From Candidatus Woesearchaeota archaeon (GTDB lineage Archaea; Nanobdellota; Nanobdellia; Woesearchaeales; JAHWIC01): DNA of 10,898 nucleotides. The stretch spans positions 1-10,898 of the forward strand of contig JAHWIK010000020.1 in NCBI GenBank assembly GCA_019322485.1, written 5' to 3'. The notes under the pieces were generated by a model. The model was not told the DNA's origin, did not search any database, and saw only the letters and a list, made by a program, of their open reading frames with translations. This document shows, piece after piece, positions 1 through 6,647 of this stretch (positions within the stretch are counted from its first letter, which is position 1; each line of letters opens with the position of its first letter). A program made the translations under genes and the position numbers.

Positions 1-364
1 CAATTCCAGTATGCTTTGTTTCATCCCACAGGTTCAGCGCAACAACCAGCGGCACTTTTTTCTCAATCAGCTGGTAAGTCAGGTTAAGGTTCCTCTCAAG
101 GTTTGTTGCGTCAACAACATTTATCACGATGTCGCCTTGCTCCAGCATATCAACAGCAACTTCTTCTGCTTTGCATGTAGGGCTTAAGCTGTAAGTCCCA
201 GGCACATCAATAACTTCAGCTATCTTCCCTTTGTACTTCATATGGCCTTTCTTGAATTCGACAGTTGTACCTGAATAATTAGAAATAATAACATCTGCGC
301 CAGTTAATCTAGAAAAAACAACGCTTTTCCCGACATTTGGGTTGCCCATTAAAAGTATCTTCAT
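1..364 (-). CDS. feoB: Ferrous iron transporter FeoB, N-terminal G domain (partial)
   Basis: FeoB is the membrane ferrous iron importer with an N-terminal cytosolic GTPase. Only the first 121 codons are here; the gene runs off the left edge, so the membrane part is not visible. The G domain is clear: P-loop GNPNVGKS at residues 7-14, switch I around SGTTVE at 31-36, the G3 motif DVPGTYSL at 53-60, and a G4-like NLWD at 111-114. The start ATG shares the ATGA with the stop of the upstream FeoA gene, so the two should be translationally coupled. It lies in the same unit as a DtxR-type repressor, which suggests iron-dependent expression. The family is certain for the visible part. Confidence 0.95.
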   Translation of the reverse strand, partial: MKILLMGNPNVGKSVVFSRLTGADVIISNYSGTTVEFKKGHMKYKGKIAEVIDVPGTYSLSPTCKAEEVAVDMLEQGDIVINVVDATNLERNLNLTYQLIEKKVPLVVALNLWDETKHTGI

Positions 365-591
365 TTTACACTGACTATTATCTTATGGGTCATTCCTCTT
401 CCCATAACAATCCTCATGCCATCCACTTTGACAACCATCGGGCCTCCAAATGGATGGGACGACACCTTCCTTATGTTCTTTCCAATCCTTATCCCGAGGG
501 AGTGCAGCCTTCTCTGAAATCCGTGGCCCCCTTCCAGGGCTTTTACTGTCCCTGACTCCCCGGTCTTTAACTGCGACAGCATCTTTTCCAT
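361..591 (-). CDS. feoA: FeoA SH3-like protein, ferrous iron uptake accessory
   Basis: A 76-residue FeoA protein, a small cytosolic SH3-like beta barrel thought to act on the FeoB transporter. The family pattern is visible: the early E-S-G-T turn, the segment FQRRLHSLGIRIGKNI at about residues 25-40, the SSHPFGGPMVVKV strand pair, and the closing IVMGRGMTHKIIV strand. Length is normal for the family. The gene starts 1 nt after the stop codon of the DtxR-family gene and its TGA overlaps the FeoB ATG by 4 nt, so repressor, FeoA and FeoB should form one transcript. The DtxR protein next door lacks the C-terminal SH3-like domain found in long family members; that domain is related to FeoA. Confidence 0.93.
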   Translation of the reverse strand: MEKMLSQLKTGESGTVKALEGGHGFQRRLHSLGIRIGKNIRKVSSHPFGGPMVVKVDGMRIVMGRGMTHKIIVSVK

Positions 592-592
592 T

Positions 593-997
593 TTAGTGTA
601 TCACATCCCCATGCGGGCATACCTTTGGGTTTTTCAGGAACTTGTCAAGCCGTTTAATTGACTCTTCTGAAAAAGCATGTTCCAACTTATGGGCCTCCTC
701 ATGAACACCTTTTAGGTTGTATTTCAGTACTTCCTTTAGAAAAACCTCAATAACCCTATGGTTGTGCGTTATCTTTCTTGCTTCCCTTAAACCGTTATTA
801 GTGAAGAAAATGTTAGAGTAAGGCCTTAACCTTATGAAACCCATTTTTGCAAGCTTTTTTAGCATCTCTGAAACGCTTGGCTTGGATACCTTAAGTTTCT
901 TAGAAATATCAATGGACTTTATGCCCAAAGGCTGGTCTACCTGCTTTTCATATATCAAATACATTGCACGCAGGTAGTCTTCCTGTGATTTTCCCAT
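593..997 (-). CDS. DtxR/IdeR/MntR-family metal-dependent transcriptional repressor
   Basis: A 134-residue winged-helix metalloregulator. The N-terminal HTH covers about residues 24-60 (SIDISKKLKVSKPSVSEMLK). Aligned by eye to IdeR/DtxR, the metal ligands are largely present: the ancillary site H80, E84, H99, and the primary site H103 (Cys102 in DtxR), E106, H107, with D7 near the N terminus. It ends at CPHGDVIH and has no C-terminal SH3 domain, as in short MntR-like members. I chose the ATG at 997 because the TATA box at 1017-1027 would place transcription start almost exactly on it. A GTG at 1009 would add four residues but lies inside the operator. Iron is the likely co-repressor because feoA and feoB follow; manganese cannot be excluded. 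Confidence 0.9.
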   Translation of the reverse strand: MGKSQEDYLRAMYLIYEKQVDQPLGIKSIDISKKLKVSKPSVSEMLKKLAKMGFIRLRPYSNIFFTNNGLREARKITHNHRVIEVFLKEVLKYNLKGVHEEAHKLEHAFSEESIKRLDKFLKNPKVCPHGDVIH

Positions 998-1000
998 AAA

Positions 1001-1016
1001 GTTAGGCACACCTAAC
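1001..1016. promoter_or_regulatory. Palindromic operator for the DtxR-family repressor
   Basis: A perfect inverted repeat, GTTAGG-CACA-CCTAAC, lies between the TATA box and the ATG of the regulator gene. Its TTAGG/CCTAA half-sites match the known DtxR/IdeR operator style. Its place over the initiation zone fits autorepression and co-repression of feoAB. Binding by this protein is inferred. Confidence 0.8.
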
Positions 1017-1028
1017 TTATATTTAAAG
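1017..1028 (-). promoter_or_regulatory. TATA-box promoter of the dtxR-feoA-feoB unit
   Basis: On the minus strand this reads CTTTAAATATAA, a good archaeal TATA box. Counting about 25 bp downstream puts transcription start at or next to the ATG at 997, so the message would be leaderless. The box lies just downstream of the stop codon of the preceding metallo-beta-lactamase-fold gene. Confidence 0.65.
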
Positions 1029-1036
1029 CTTTGGGT

Positions 1037-1681
1037 TTAGAATTCCAGAACAGTCCCGGCAGAAATCTCCTTGAATGTTTCAGGATACATTTGCTTTATT
1101 TCATCCAGATGCTCTGTGCAGTGGCAGGCTGCAAGAAATTCAATGTCCTTCAACATTTCCAGCTTATTAAAGCCATGAAATCCCCCAATAACTGCGTGTA
1201 TATTTCCCAATTCTGATACTTTTTCAATTATCCTGTCAACACCAGGATGTGCGCAACCGGTTAAGACAACAAGGCCTTTGCCTGTTTTCAGTACAAGCGA
1301 CTGCTCGTCCATGCCGTTGCTTATTATGCCTGTTGTGAATACGTCCTTGGATATTTCTTTCATCTCAGTTGTCTCTATCAGTTTAGCTTTTTGAGATATA
1401 AAATTCTTTGTTTCCTTTGAGAACGTGCTTAGTATATATACATCCAAATCTTTCCTTAAAACAGCATCCATGCCTCCAATGTGGTCCCAATGATCATGGC
1501 TGAGGACTAATTTCTTGATTTGCTCCTGCTTTATTCCCATCTGCTCCATGTTATGGGACAGCACATCTGCTTTCCCTCCAGTATCAAATAGGATTCCAGC
1601 CTCTTCTATAAAGCATGCAAAGCCTTGGGCTGCTTCATACCCTGGTTTAGCTGTATCATTATAGACAATATCCAGTTTCAT
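1037..1681 (-). CDS. Metallo-beta-lactamase-fold hydrolase (COG1237-like)
   Basis: A 214-residue binuclear-metal hydrolase of the metallo-beta-lactamase fold. The motif HDHWDH (H62, H64, D66, H67) is intact, with further candidate ligands in GCAHPG (H145), GGFHG (H169) and the late CHCTEH (H187). The pattern, with the GCAHPG block, fits archaeal proteins related to the reported methanopterin-pathway beta-RFAP-like group (COG1237), whose substrates are mostly unproven. The start ATG overlaps the radical SAM stop by 4 nt, so the two enzymes are coupled. It is the last gene of the long cluster; the dtxR promoter begins about 10 bp past its stop. The fold is certain and the substrate unknown. Confidence 0.85.
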   Translation of the reverse strand: MKLDIVYNDTAKPGYEAAQGFACFIEEAGILFDTGGKADVLSHNMEQMGIKQEQIKKLVLSHDHWDHIGGMDAVLRKDLDVYILSTFSKETKNFISQKAKLIETTEMKEISKDVFTTGIISNGMDEQSLVLKTGKGLVVLTGCAHPGVDRIIEKVSELGNIHAVIGGFHGFNKLEMLKDIEFLAACHCTEHLDEIKQMYPETFKEISAGTVLEF

Positions 1682-2451
1682 GAATAAATTTTCCTCCCCC
1701 GCCTTATCCTTGTTTCATGCAAGCTCAGGATTTTTACCTTAGGCCTTTTTGATTCATAAACTGAAACAACATTCAAGCCCTTAAACTTGGACTTAATCTT
1801 TCCCATCTCTTTCCTGCTTAATGATTTTTCAGCGCAGGGCCTTAAGGGTGTATTAATCTGCACTTCACCGGGCTTTATTTTTCTGGCTAATTTTGCCAAC
1901 TTAGATGCATAATCCTTGTTTTTGTCTATGAACATCATCTGTAGCGCAAACTTTCCCTTGAATCCTTTTCTGAATTCCTTCAGCCCCTCCAGCACTTTCC
2001 TGAAAGCAATTCCTTTTGCTGGCTTGTTTATTTCCTGGAACAGCTTTTCATTCGGCGCATCAAGCTTTGCAATAACTATATCAAGCTTTTTCAGGTCTTT
2101 CTGCACATCTTTTTTGTAGAGCAAAGAAGAATTTGTTAGGATTGCAATTGGCAAATCAGTGACTTGCCTGATTGAGTCTATTATTTTGCCTAAGTTCTTG
2201 TTAAGTATAGGCTCGCCTGTGCCGGAAATAGTCACTACATCAGCTTTTGCTTTTTTGATTTCTTGTTTCAGTTCCCTTTTAACCTTTTTTTGGCTTACAA
2301 GCGCAATCCTTTTTGCTGTTTTGTTCAGCGTCTTGCCTAATTGGCAGTACGAGCAATCAAAAGAGCAGGTTTTCCTTGGCCTGCAGACTCCATCTATGCC
2401 TAAGGATCTTCCTAGCCTCCAACTTGGGACAGGGCCGTAGACTGCTTTCAT
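1678..2451 (-). CDS. Radical SAM protein (COG0731-like)
   Basis: A 257-residue radical SAM enzyme. The 4Fe-4S cluster motif is C29-x3-C33-x2-C36 (CSFDCSYC), with a further Cys23 just before it; the SAM-contacting GTGEP motif is at 77-81. The N-terminal YGPVPSWRLGRSLGID block is typical of a COG0731-type family widespread in archaea and anaerobic bacteria. That COG is named after wyosine biosynthesis, but many members, probably including this one, are of unknown function. It lies between two ATGA overlaps: with the Cys-rich membrane protein before it and the metallo-beta-lactamase-fold protein after it. In this setting it may act on a cofactor, a small molecule or a protein in the Fe-S cluster pathway. 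Substrate is unassigned. Confidence 0.85.
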   Translation of the reverse strand: MKAVYGPVPSWRLGRSLGIDGVCRPRKTCSFDCSYCQLGKTLNKTAKRIALVSQKKVKRELKQEIKKAKADVVTISGTGEPILNKNLGKIIDSIRQVTDLPIAILTNSSLLYKKDVQKDLKKLDIVIAKLDAPNEKLFQEINKPAKGIAFRKVLEGLKEFRKGFKGKFALQMMFIDKNKDYASKLAKLARKIKPGEVQINTPLRPCAEKSLSRKEMGKIKSKFKGLNVVSVYESKRPKVKILSLHETRIRRGRKIYS

Positions 2452-2900
2452 TTTTTCTTCTTTTTATTCAGCAATATCCAGGCTAATATAATTATCAATA
2501 CTATAGCTGCTCCAATAATTATCTTTGTATTGTTACTCACTGGCGCTGGCCTGTGCACCTGCTTTACATACTCTCCAAAGAGCTCAATCGACATGCACTT
2601 GTCTTCATAATTGCAAAGTCCATACTCCATTCCCTCTGATATGCAGCAGACAGTCCCTTCTTCGCATTCTTCGCTTGATTTGCAAAGGAATTCAAATGAC
2701 TGGCAGTGCTCCATGCACACGCCTATGCTCTTGTCATCATAGATAAAGCAGCACTGCTCTGCAGGGCAGTCATTGTCTGATTTGCACAGGTCATTGTACT
2801 CGACTTTGTAAACCATCCATCCTGTTATGGACGGCCCAAGAAAGACAGCTAGACTAAGCAAAGCAATAAAAGCCAATACGATTGATATCCTTTTTTCCAT
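2448..2900 (-). CDS. Cys-rich extracytoplasmic protein with two membrane anchors
   Basis: A 150-residue protein that I cannot assign to a named family. An N-terminal hydrophobic helix (about 6-28), an exposed Cys-rich middle and a C-terminal hydrophobic helix (about 126-145) followed by six residues including five lysines suggest membrane anchoring with the middle outside. The middle has twelve cysteines in two similar repeats: about 39-66 and 73-102, each with C-x5-C-x4/5-CC-x9/10-C. The first resembles WAP-like knots (CKSDNDCP ... QCC), so disulfides are likely. I chose the ATG at 2900 because GGAGG lies 10 nt upstream; an upstream start would add 18 poorly fitting residues. Its stop overlaps the radical SAM start by 4 nt. 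Confidence 0.75.
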   Translation of the reverse strand: MEKRISIVLAFIALLSLAVFLGPSITGWMVYKVEYNDLCKSDNDCPAEQCCFIYDDKSIGVCMEHCQSFEFLCKSSEECEEGTVCCISEGMEYGLCNYEDKCMSIELFGEYVKQVHRPAPVSNNTKIIIGAAIVLIIILAWILLNKKKKK

Positions 2901-2919
2901 TTTAAGTTGCCTCCAAAAT

Positions 2920-3075
2920 TTATTTTCCAACAGCAATAATCTGGTCACCATCAACCTTGGTTATTCTAGCTTTAATTGTGATTCCATCAAGGTCTACTTC
3001 AATATCATTGCCTTCTTTTGCCTCTATCCCTTGGTCATCTAATATTTTTTTTGAGAATTTATATTTTTCTGCCAT
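2920..3075 (-). CDS. Small 51-aa protein of unknown function
   Basis: An intact 51-codon ORF filling the gap between the membrane protein and the Cys-rich protein. The product begins MAEKYKFSKK and ends DGDQIIAVGK. It has no cysteine, no membrane segment and alternating hydrophobic/charged residues in its second half (EVDLDGITIKARITKVDGD), which suggests a small beta-barrel or beta-sheet fold. The stop is 19 nt before the start of the next gene and the SD of that gene lies between them. Upstream of its ATG is AGTGATT, a weak match to the archaeal SD. Codon use and position on the operon strand support a real gene; I do not recognise the family. Confidence 0.6.
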   Translation of the reverse strand: MAEKYKFSKKILDDQGIEAKEGNDIEVDLDGITIKARITKVDGDQIIAVGK

Positions 3076-3076
3076 T

Positions 3077-3118
3077 TTAATCACTTACTTCCCTTAATAA
3101 ACTATTCATATCTTCCAT
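3077..3118 (-). CDS. Possible 13-codon leader ORF
   Basis: A mini-ORF (MEDMNSLLREVSD) starts 5 nt after GGGTGA and stops 1 nt before the ATG of the 51-aa gene. Placement suggests translational coupling, but an ORF this short could occur by chance. It may equally be plain spacer. Confidence 0.2.
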   Translation of the reverse strand: MEDMNSLLREVSD

Positions 3119-3123
3119 TATTC

Positions 3124-3726
3124 TCACCCTTTATCTTTTTTTCTATTAACAAATAAAAGAGGGAATATTATATCGCTAAGGCAACAAGGGATTAATACAG
3201 CGATGAAGAGGAAAACAAATATTACTAAAACTAAAGTGGGTCTTAATGACCCGTCCAAGGCCATAAGGATGTGGAACAAAGATGCCCACGTGCTTAATAG
3301 GACATGGCCTGCATGAGGAAACTTGGTTTTTGGGTTGTAATAGGCAATAGCAACTCCTAAAAGAGCTAAAGGATTGACAAGCCACCATTTTTCAATAAAC
3401 CCCAGATGAATCCCTTTGTTTGGAAGATTCAGCATTACCTCTGCAATATAGGGTATAATTGAATCGCTTAATGTTGCTATGCCCACAGACCCAAGATAGC
3501 CAATCAAGACTAATGTCAAAGGGTTGACCTTCTTGGCGTAGATTTTATACATTGACGCAGTAGCAAGCGCACTTAATATGACATGCATGGGGTGTAGTGT
3601 ATAGAATACATTGTGGGAAACCTGGTTGGGAATATTGTACAAAACCAACATTAGGATTATCCCTGTTACTGCTCCAAACAGAGTAAATGGAATGTGCTTC
3701 CTTATTTCATCTGGTATGCTTTTCAT
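3124..3726 (-). CDS. Polytopic membrane protein with intramembrane His motifs
   Basis: A 200-residue membrane protein with about five hydrophobic segments (roughly 14-30, 43-60, 69-90, 115-130, 163-193). Histidines lie in or at the edges of the helices: HPMH at 45-48, HAGH at 138-141 and H152, along with D87, D158 and a C181-C182 pair next to SDIIFPLL. This pattern is compatible with metal or heme binding or metal passage, but I cannot name the family. The C terminus is basic and cytosolic-like (NRKKDKG). The start overlaps the IscU-like stop by 4 nt, so its synthesis is tied to an Fe-S scaffold. Role in moving iron, sulfur or a cluster precursor is a guess from context. Confidence 0.7.
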   Translation of the reverse strand: MKSIPDEIRKHIPFTLFGAVTGIILMLVLYNIPNQVSHNVFYTLHPMHVILSALATASMYKIYAKKVNPLTLVLIGYLGSVGIATLSDSIIPYIAEVMLNLPNKGIHLGFIEKWWLVNPLALLGVAIAYYNPKTKFPHAGHVLLSTWASLFHILMALDGSLRPTLVLVIFVFLFIAVLIPCCLSDIIFPLLFVNRKKDKG

Positions 3727-4082
3727 TTCCTATAACCTTCAACAGCTTTTTTGAATGCTTCAATAGAGAGGTTTGTGCAGTGCATGTGCTCAGTAGGCAA
3801 GCCGCCCAAAGCTTCAGAGATCTCTTTTTCAGTTATTCTCAATGCTTCTTCTATTGCCTTCCCTTTTATCAAATCGATAAATACGTCTGTTGTTGCTATT
3901 GCTCCCGGACAGCCAAAAACCTTAAATTTTGCATCTTCAACTGCCCCCTTAATGAATCTTATTCTCATCTCTATTGAATCGGAGCAGTTAGGGTCTCCCG
4001 CGCTTCCCTGCGCGTTAAAGCGATCCAAGTCACCTACATTCCTTGGACTCTCAAATCTCTCTAATACCTCTTTTGTAAACAT
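3723..4082 (-). CDS. IscU/NifU N-terminal-like Fe-S cluster scaffold
   Basis: A 119-residue scaffold protein on which Fe-S clusters are assembled before transfer to target proteins. The three canonical cysteines are present: C33 in DPNCSDSIEM with the nearby Asp35, C58 in FGCPGAIATTD, and C102 in HMHCTNLS. The N-terminal ESPRNVG is typical of the IscU family. Length is normal for a single-domain IscU, slightly short. No cysteine desulfurase, HscA/B or A-type carrier is in the window, so the sulfur donor must be elsewhere or the protein may serve another purpose. It lies 10 nt after the NifX/NafY-type gene and overlaps the membrane gene by 4 nt, all on one strand. Confidence 0.9.
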   Translation of the reverse strand: MFTKEVLERFESPRNVGDLDRFNAQGSAGDPNCSDSIEMRIRFIKGAVEDAKFKVFGCPGAIATTDVFIDLIKGKAIEEALRITEKEISEALGGLPTEHMHCTNLSIEAFKKAVEGYRK

Positions 4083-4092
4083 AACAGGTCAC

Positions 4093-4830
4093 TCAATGCT
4101 TTCCATGGCCACAGCTTTTTGTTTGGGATTCCAGCTTGTCCAGGTTTTCAATAACTTCCTTAACTGTCCTGAAGTCTCCTGTCTTAAGGCAAATCCCTTG
4201 CTCATTAAACAACTGGATTGCTCTTCCGCCTATTCCCAATGCGAAAACTGTTGTTGGATTTACTGCTTCAACAATCTGGTCAACAGGGCTTTTGTCTGGG
4301 TCAGTATGGCTTAACTTATTTTCTGTTATTGTCAGCTTCTTTGTTTTTGCATCATACAATCCAAAAAATGGAGCATGCCCAAAATGGTCCGATATCTCTG
4401 AGTCCATTCCATTATTGTCCAGCAATGGAAAGAATATCCTTTCACCTTTTGGTTGTACAGCTTGAGCCATACCTGAATGAGGCTGTGCAACCTCAGATAT
4501 TTCGTCTAATTCTCCCTTGATGAATTTCTCAATTGCTTCTTTTGCAGAACCTGATGCATGATATGCTTTAATTCCAAGCTGGCCAAGCACATCTGTTGCA
4601 TTTGGTCCAAGGTTTCCTGTAATAACAGCCTCAACTCCTAATTCTCCAATCTGCTGAGCAGCTTTTATGCCTGCGCCGTGTCCCTGCAGCGCTCCCTCAT
4701 TTTCTAGTGCCTTAACATCTTTTACTTTCTTGTCTTCCACGTCAGCTATCAGGAAGTATTTGCATCTGCCAAACCTTTGATCAATCAGGCTTTCTATCTT
4801 ATCTTCTGTTGAGCTTATTGCTATTTTCAT
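4093..4830 (-). CDS. Tandem NifX/NafY-type cofactor-binding protein
   Basis: A 245-residue protein made of two domains of the dinitrogenase Fe-Mo cofactor family (NifX/NafY/VnfX-like, ribonuclease H-like fold), which bind Fe-S-rich cofactors. Domain 1 is about residues 1-112 (MKIAISS...DQRFGRCKYFLI, then HGAGIKAAQQ and ITGNLGPNA). A polar linker of about 17 residues follows, then domain 2 at about 130-235 (IFFPLLDNNGMDSEISDHFGHAPFF, with ALGIGGRAIQLF). The tail ends CGHGKH, a possible metal-binding end. GGAGG sits just upstream, within the end of the preceding 65-aa gene. Single-domain members are the norm. No nitrogenase genes are visible, so a different metalloenzyme cofactor or a metal-carrying role is likely. 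Confidence 0.88.
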   Translation of the reverse strand: MKIAISSTEDKIESLIDQRFGRCKYFLIADVEDKKVKDVKALENEGALQGHGAGIKAAQQIGELGVEAVITGNLGPNATDVLGQLGIKAYHASGSAKEAIEKFIKGELDEISEVAQPHSGMAQAVQPKGERIFFPLLDNNGMDSEISDHFGHAPFFGLYDAKTKKLTITENKLSHTDPDKSPVDQIVEAVNPTTVFALGIGGRAIQLFNEQGICLKTGDFRTVKEVIENLDKLESQTKSCGHGKH

Positions 4831-4832
4831 AT

Positions 4833-5030
4833 TTATACCCCCTCCATTAGCCTTAATTTTTCTATAGCCTCTTTTGTCAGCTTTACTACACCAGCATTTT
4901 TAACTTCTTTATGCTTTTCATCTTCTGTGTAGAAAAACTGCTCGACTGGCTTTGAGTTTGCAATAGTTCTTGTGCAAATCAATTCGCCATTTTCCTTAAA
5001 CCCATACTTTAGCCAAAATTCTTCTTCCAT
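4833..5030 (-). CDS. Small 65-aa protein of unknown function
   Basis: A 65-residue acidic protein (MEEEFWLKYGFKENGELICT...) with one cysteine (C19) and a mixed strand/helix look; no signal peptide or membrane helix. I do not recognise the family. The start at 5030 is chosen over two upstream in-frame ATGs because GGAGG sits 8 nt before it, inside the last codons of the methyltransferase gene, and because the longer forms would overlap that gene. The stop is 2 nt before the ATG of the NifX/NafY-type gene and its last codons carry that gene's SD. The tight packing suggests matched expression with both neighbours. Confidence 0.65.
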   Translation of the reverse strand: MEEEFWLKYGFKENGELICTRTIANSKPVEQFFYTEDEKHKEVKNAGVVKLTKEAIEKLRLMEGV

Positions 5031-5031
5031 T

Positions 5032-5631
5032 TTAATTGCCTCCATTATTTTTCCTGCAAACAAATGTGCTCATCATCTTCCTGTCAAATCTTTTTACTCT
5101 GGAATACTGCTGCAGCCTGTTTTCCAGTTCCTTCAAATCAATAGCCATAGCCCTATGGTTCTCCTCAGGATGCACATACCCATCAAAAGCCCTGATACCT
5201 GTATTGTTCAATTCAGTCACAATCACTTTATCCGTTGAAACCCTGAACATTTCCTTGATTACCTCCATATGTTTATTCTTGATGTGATGCAAAGCACCGA
5301 ATGAAAAGGCAACATCAAAGCTGTTTGCCTTGAATGGCAGCTTGGCAGCATCGCACAGCTTGAATTCAATTTTGTCCATGACCCCTTCTTTTCCTGCGTT
5401 TTCCTTGGCAAGCTTGATTTTTTCTTTTGATTTGTCAATGCTTGTCACATTGCAGTTGAATTCCTTTGTAGCAAGGATTGCCAAATAACCCTTGCCTGAA
5501 CCAATGTCCAGCAGCTTGGCATTCTTTATTTTTCCCGAGCGCAAAGCCTCCATTCTGTCTTCGATAGGGTCGTAATAGCCGTACCTCTTGATTAACTCAT
5601 TCACATAGTCTTTCATTTCCTTGTCTGACAT
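5032..5631 (-). CDS. Class I SAM-dependent methyltransferase
   Basis: A 199-residue methyltransferase with the Rossmann-type SAM site: motif I LLDIGSGKGYLAI (40-52), the acidic end of strand 2 at SID (64-66), KLCDAAKLPF (91-100) and the motif IV-like region VAFSFGALHHI (107-117). The best match by eye is the broad Methyltransf_11-like group, so the acceptor cannot be named. It lies between the second ATPase gene (22 nt gap) and the 65-aa gene (1 nt gap), on the cluster strand. The message has AGAGGAA about 15 nt upstream of the ATG, a rather long spacing. It could modify a cofactor, a metal chelator (including a metalloid) or a protein in the pathway; the sequence does not decide. Confidence 0.82.
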   Translation of the reverse strand: MSDKEMKDYVNELIKRYGYYDPIEDRMEALRSGKIKNAKLLDIGSGKGYLAILATKEFNCNVTSIDKSKEKIKLAKENAGKEGVMDKIEFKLCDAAKLPFKANSFDVAFSFGALHHIKNKHMEVIKEMFRVSTDKVIVTELNNTGIRAFDGYVHPEENHRAMAIDLKELENRLQQYSRVKRFDRKMMSTFVCRKNNGGN

Positions 5632-5655
5632 TTTTACAAGGGGTTCCTCTATCCA

Positions 5656-6534
5656 CTAAACCATTATTTTATTCAATATCTCCAAAAATATTTTATCAAA
5701 TGAGCCGTCATAAACTACAACAGGCCTTAGATGAACCAAAGCATCAACAAATCTCTTGTCATAAGGTATTTTTCCCAAGACCTGAATTCCTTCCTTCTTG
5801 GCAAAATTCTCTATCTTCTTTGTAAACGGCTTGTTTATGTCGTGCCTATTGATGACAATCCCAGCCTTTATTCCAAAATTCCTTACAACACTCAATGCCC
5901 TGCCTAAGTCGCTGAAGGCAGATGGCGTTGGTTCTGTGACAGCAATAACATAATCAGAGCCTACAACAGAAGCTATAACAGGGCATCCTATTCCTGCAGC
6001 AGCATCTACAAGTATTGTCTCTGCATTTTCCTGTTTTGCAATCTGCTGCGCCTTCATCCTTACAAGTGTGACAATCTTTCCAGTGCCTGACTCCCCAATC
6101 TTTAGCTGGCCTGATGCTATCTTGAATCCGTATCTTGTCTCTCCAAAGCCGATTTTCCCGTTATTTACCTTGACAAGCTTTATTGCTCCCTTGGGGTCTA
6201 TCAATTCACAGGCACCGCAGCCCTCGCATAACAACTTATCAATTATCACTTTCTTATTTTTGCAGCTTATGGCATTAAAATAGCAAACATCCTCAATCCT
6301 CTCGCAATCTATTTCTTTTGATTTTATCACAACTGCTTTCTCGCTTGTCTGCACCTTTTCCCATTTGGTAAAATCCTTATCTTTTAATCCCAGGACTAAA
6401 GCTAAATTAGGAGCATCAACATCGCAGTCAGCAACAACAATCTTTTTCTTTTTTGCCAGAAGCACAGCTAATGAGGCCGTTATGCTTGACTTTCCTACGC
6501 CCCCCTTTCCTGACAAAACAGTTATTTTTTTCAT
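5656..6534 (-). CDS. MinD/Mrp-type ATPase with degenerate inserted ferredoxin domain
   Basis: A 292-residue P-loop ATPase of the MinD superfamily with an inserted ferredoxin domain (COG1149-like). The deviant Walker A motif SGKGGVGKSS is at 8-17 and the DCDVDAPN block at 36-43. The insertion at about 74-120 is damaged: the first cluster keeps only C77 and C84 (DCERIEDVC), while the second has C103-x2-C106-x2-C109 but Asp113 instead of the fourth cysteine. It could hold a 3Fe-4S or Asp-ligated cluster at one site and none at the other. The ATG at 6534 is preferred because it forms an ATGA overlap with the 38-aa gene before it. Related Mrp/NBP35 proteins carry or transfer Fe-S clusters. Confidence 0.88.
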   Translation of the reverse strand: MKKITVLSGKGGVGKSSITASLAVLLAKKKKIVVADCDVDAPNLALVLGLKDKDFTKWEKVQTSEKAVVIKSKEIDCERIEDVCYFNAISCKNKKVIIDKLLCEGCGACELIDPKGAIKLVKVNNGKIGFGETRYGFKIASGQLKIGESGTGKIVTLVRMKAQQIAKQENAETILVDAAAGIGCPVIASVVGSDYVIAVTEPTPSAFSDLGRALSVVRNFGIKAGIVINRHDINKPFTKKIENFAKKEGIQVLGKIPYDKRFVDALVHLRPVVVYDGSFDKIFLEILNKIMV

Positions 6535-6647
6535 TCTATCTCGCATGACCACTCGGGTTTGTTGTCAGATTTCTTGATGTTAACCTTCTTTTGTTCGCTT
6601 TCTACTTCTTCTTCATCAACAGTAAACTTATATCCTATTTCTTCCAT
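6531..6647 (-). CDS. Small 38-aa protein between the two ATPase genes
   Basis: A 38-codon ORF begins at an ATG overlapping the last 13 nt of the first ATPase gene and stops in an ATGA overlap with the second. GAGGGAA precedes the start. The product (MEEIGYKFTVDEEEVESEQK, then a Lys-rich stretch and PEWSCEIE) is highly charged with one Cys and one Trp near the end. I do not know the family. Overlap on both sides makes a real, coupled gene more likely than chance. It may be an adaptor between two paralogous ATPases. Confidence 0.6.
   Translation of the reverse strand: MEEIGYKFTVDEEEVESEQKKVNIKKSDNKPEWSCEIE

Noticed and set aside
1001..1009. GTG start for the DtxR-family gene at 1009
   Set aside because: It lies within the operator palindrome and upstream of the predicted transcription start; the ATG at 997 fits better.
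6534..6552. GTG at 6552 or ATG at 6546 as start of the second ATPase
   Set aside because: The ATG at 6534 forms an ATGA overlap with the 38-aa gene and starts right at the family's usual N terminus.
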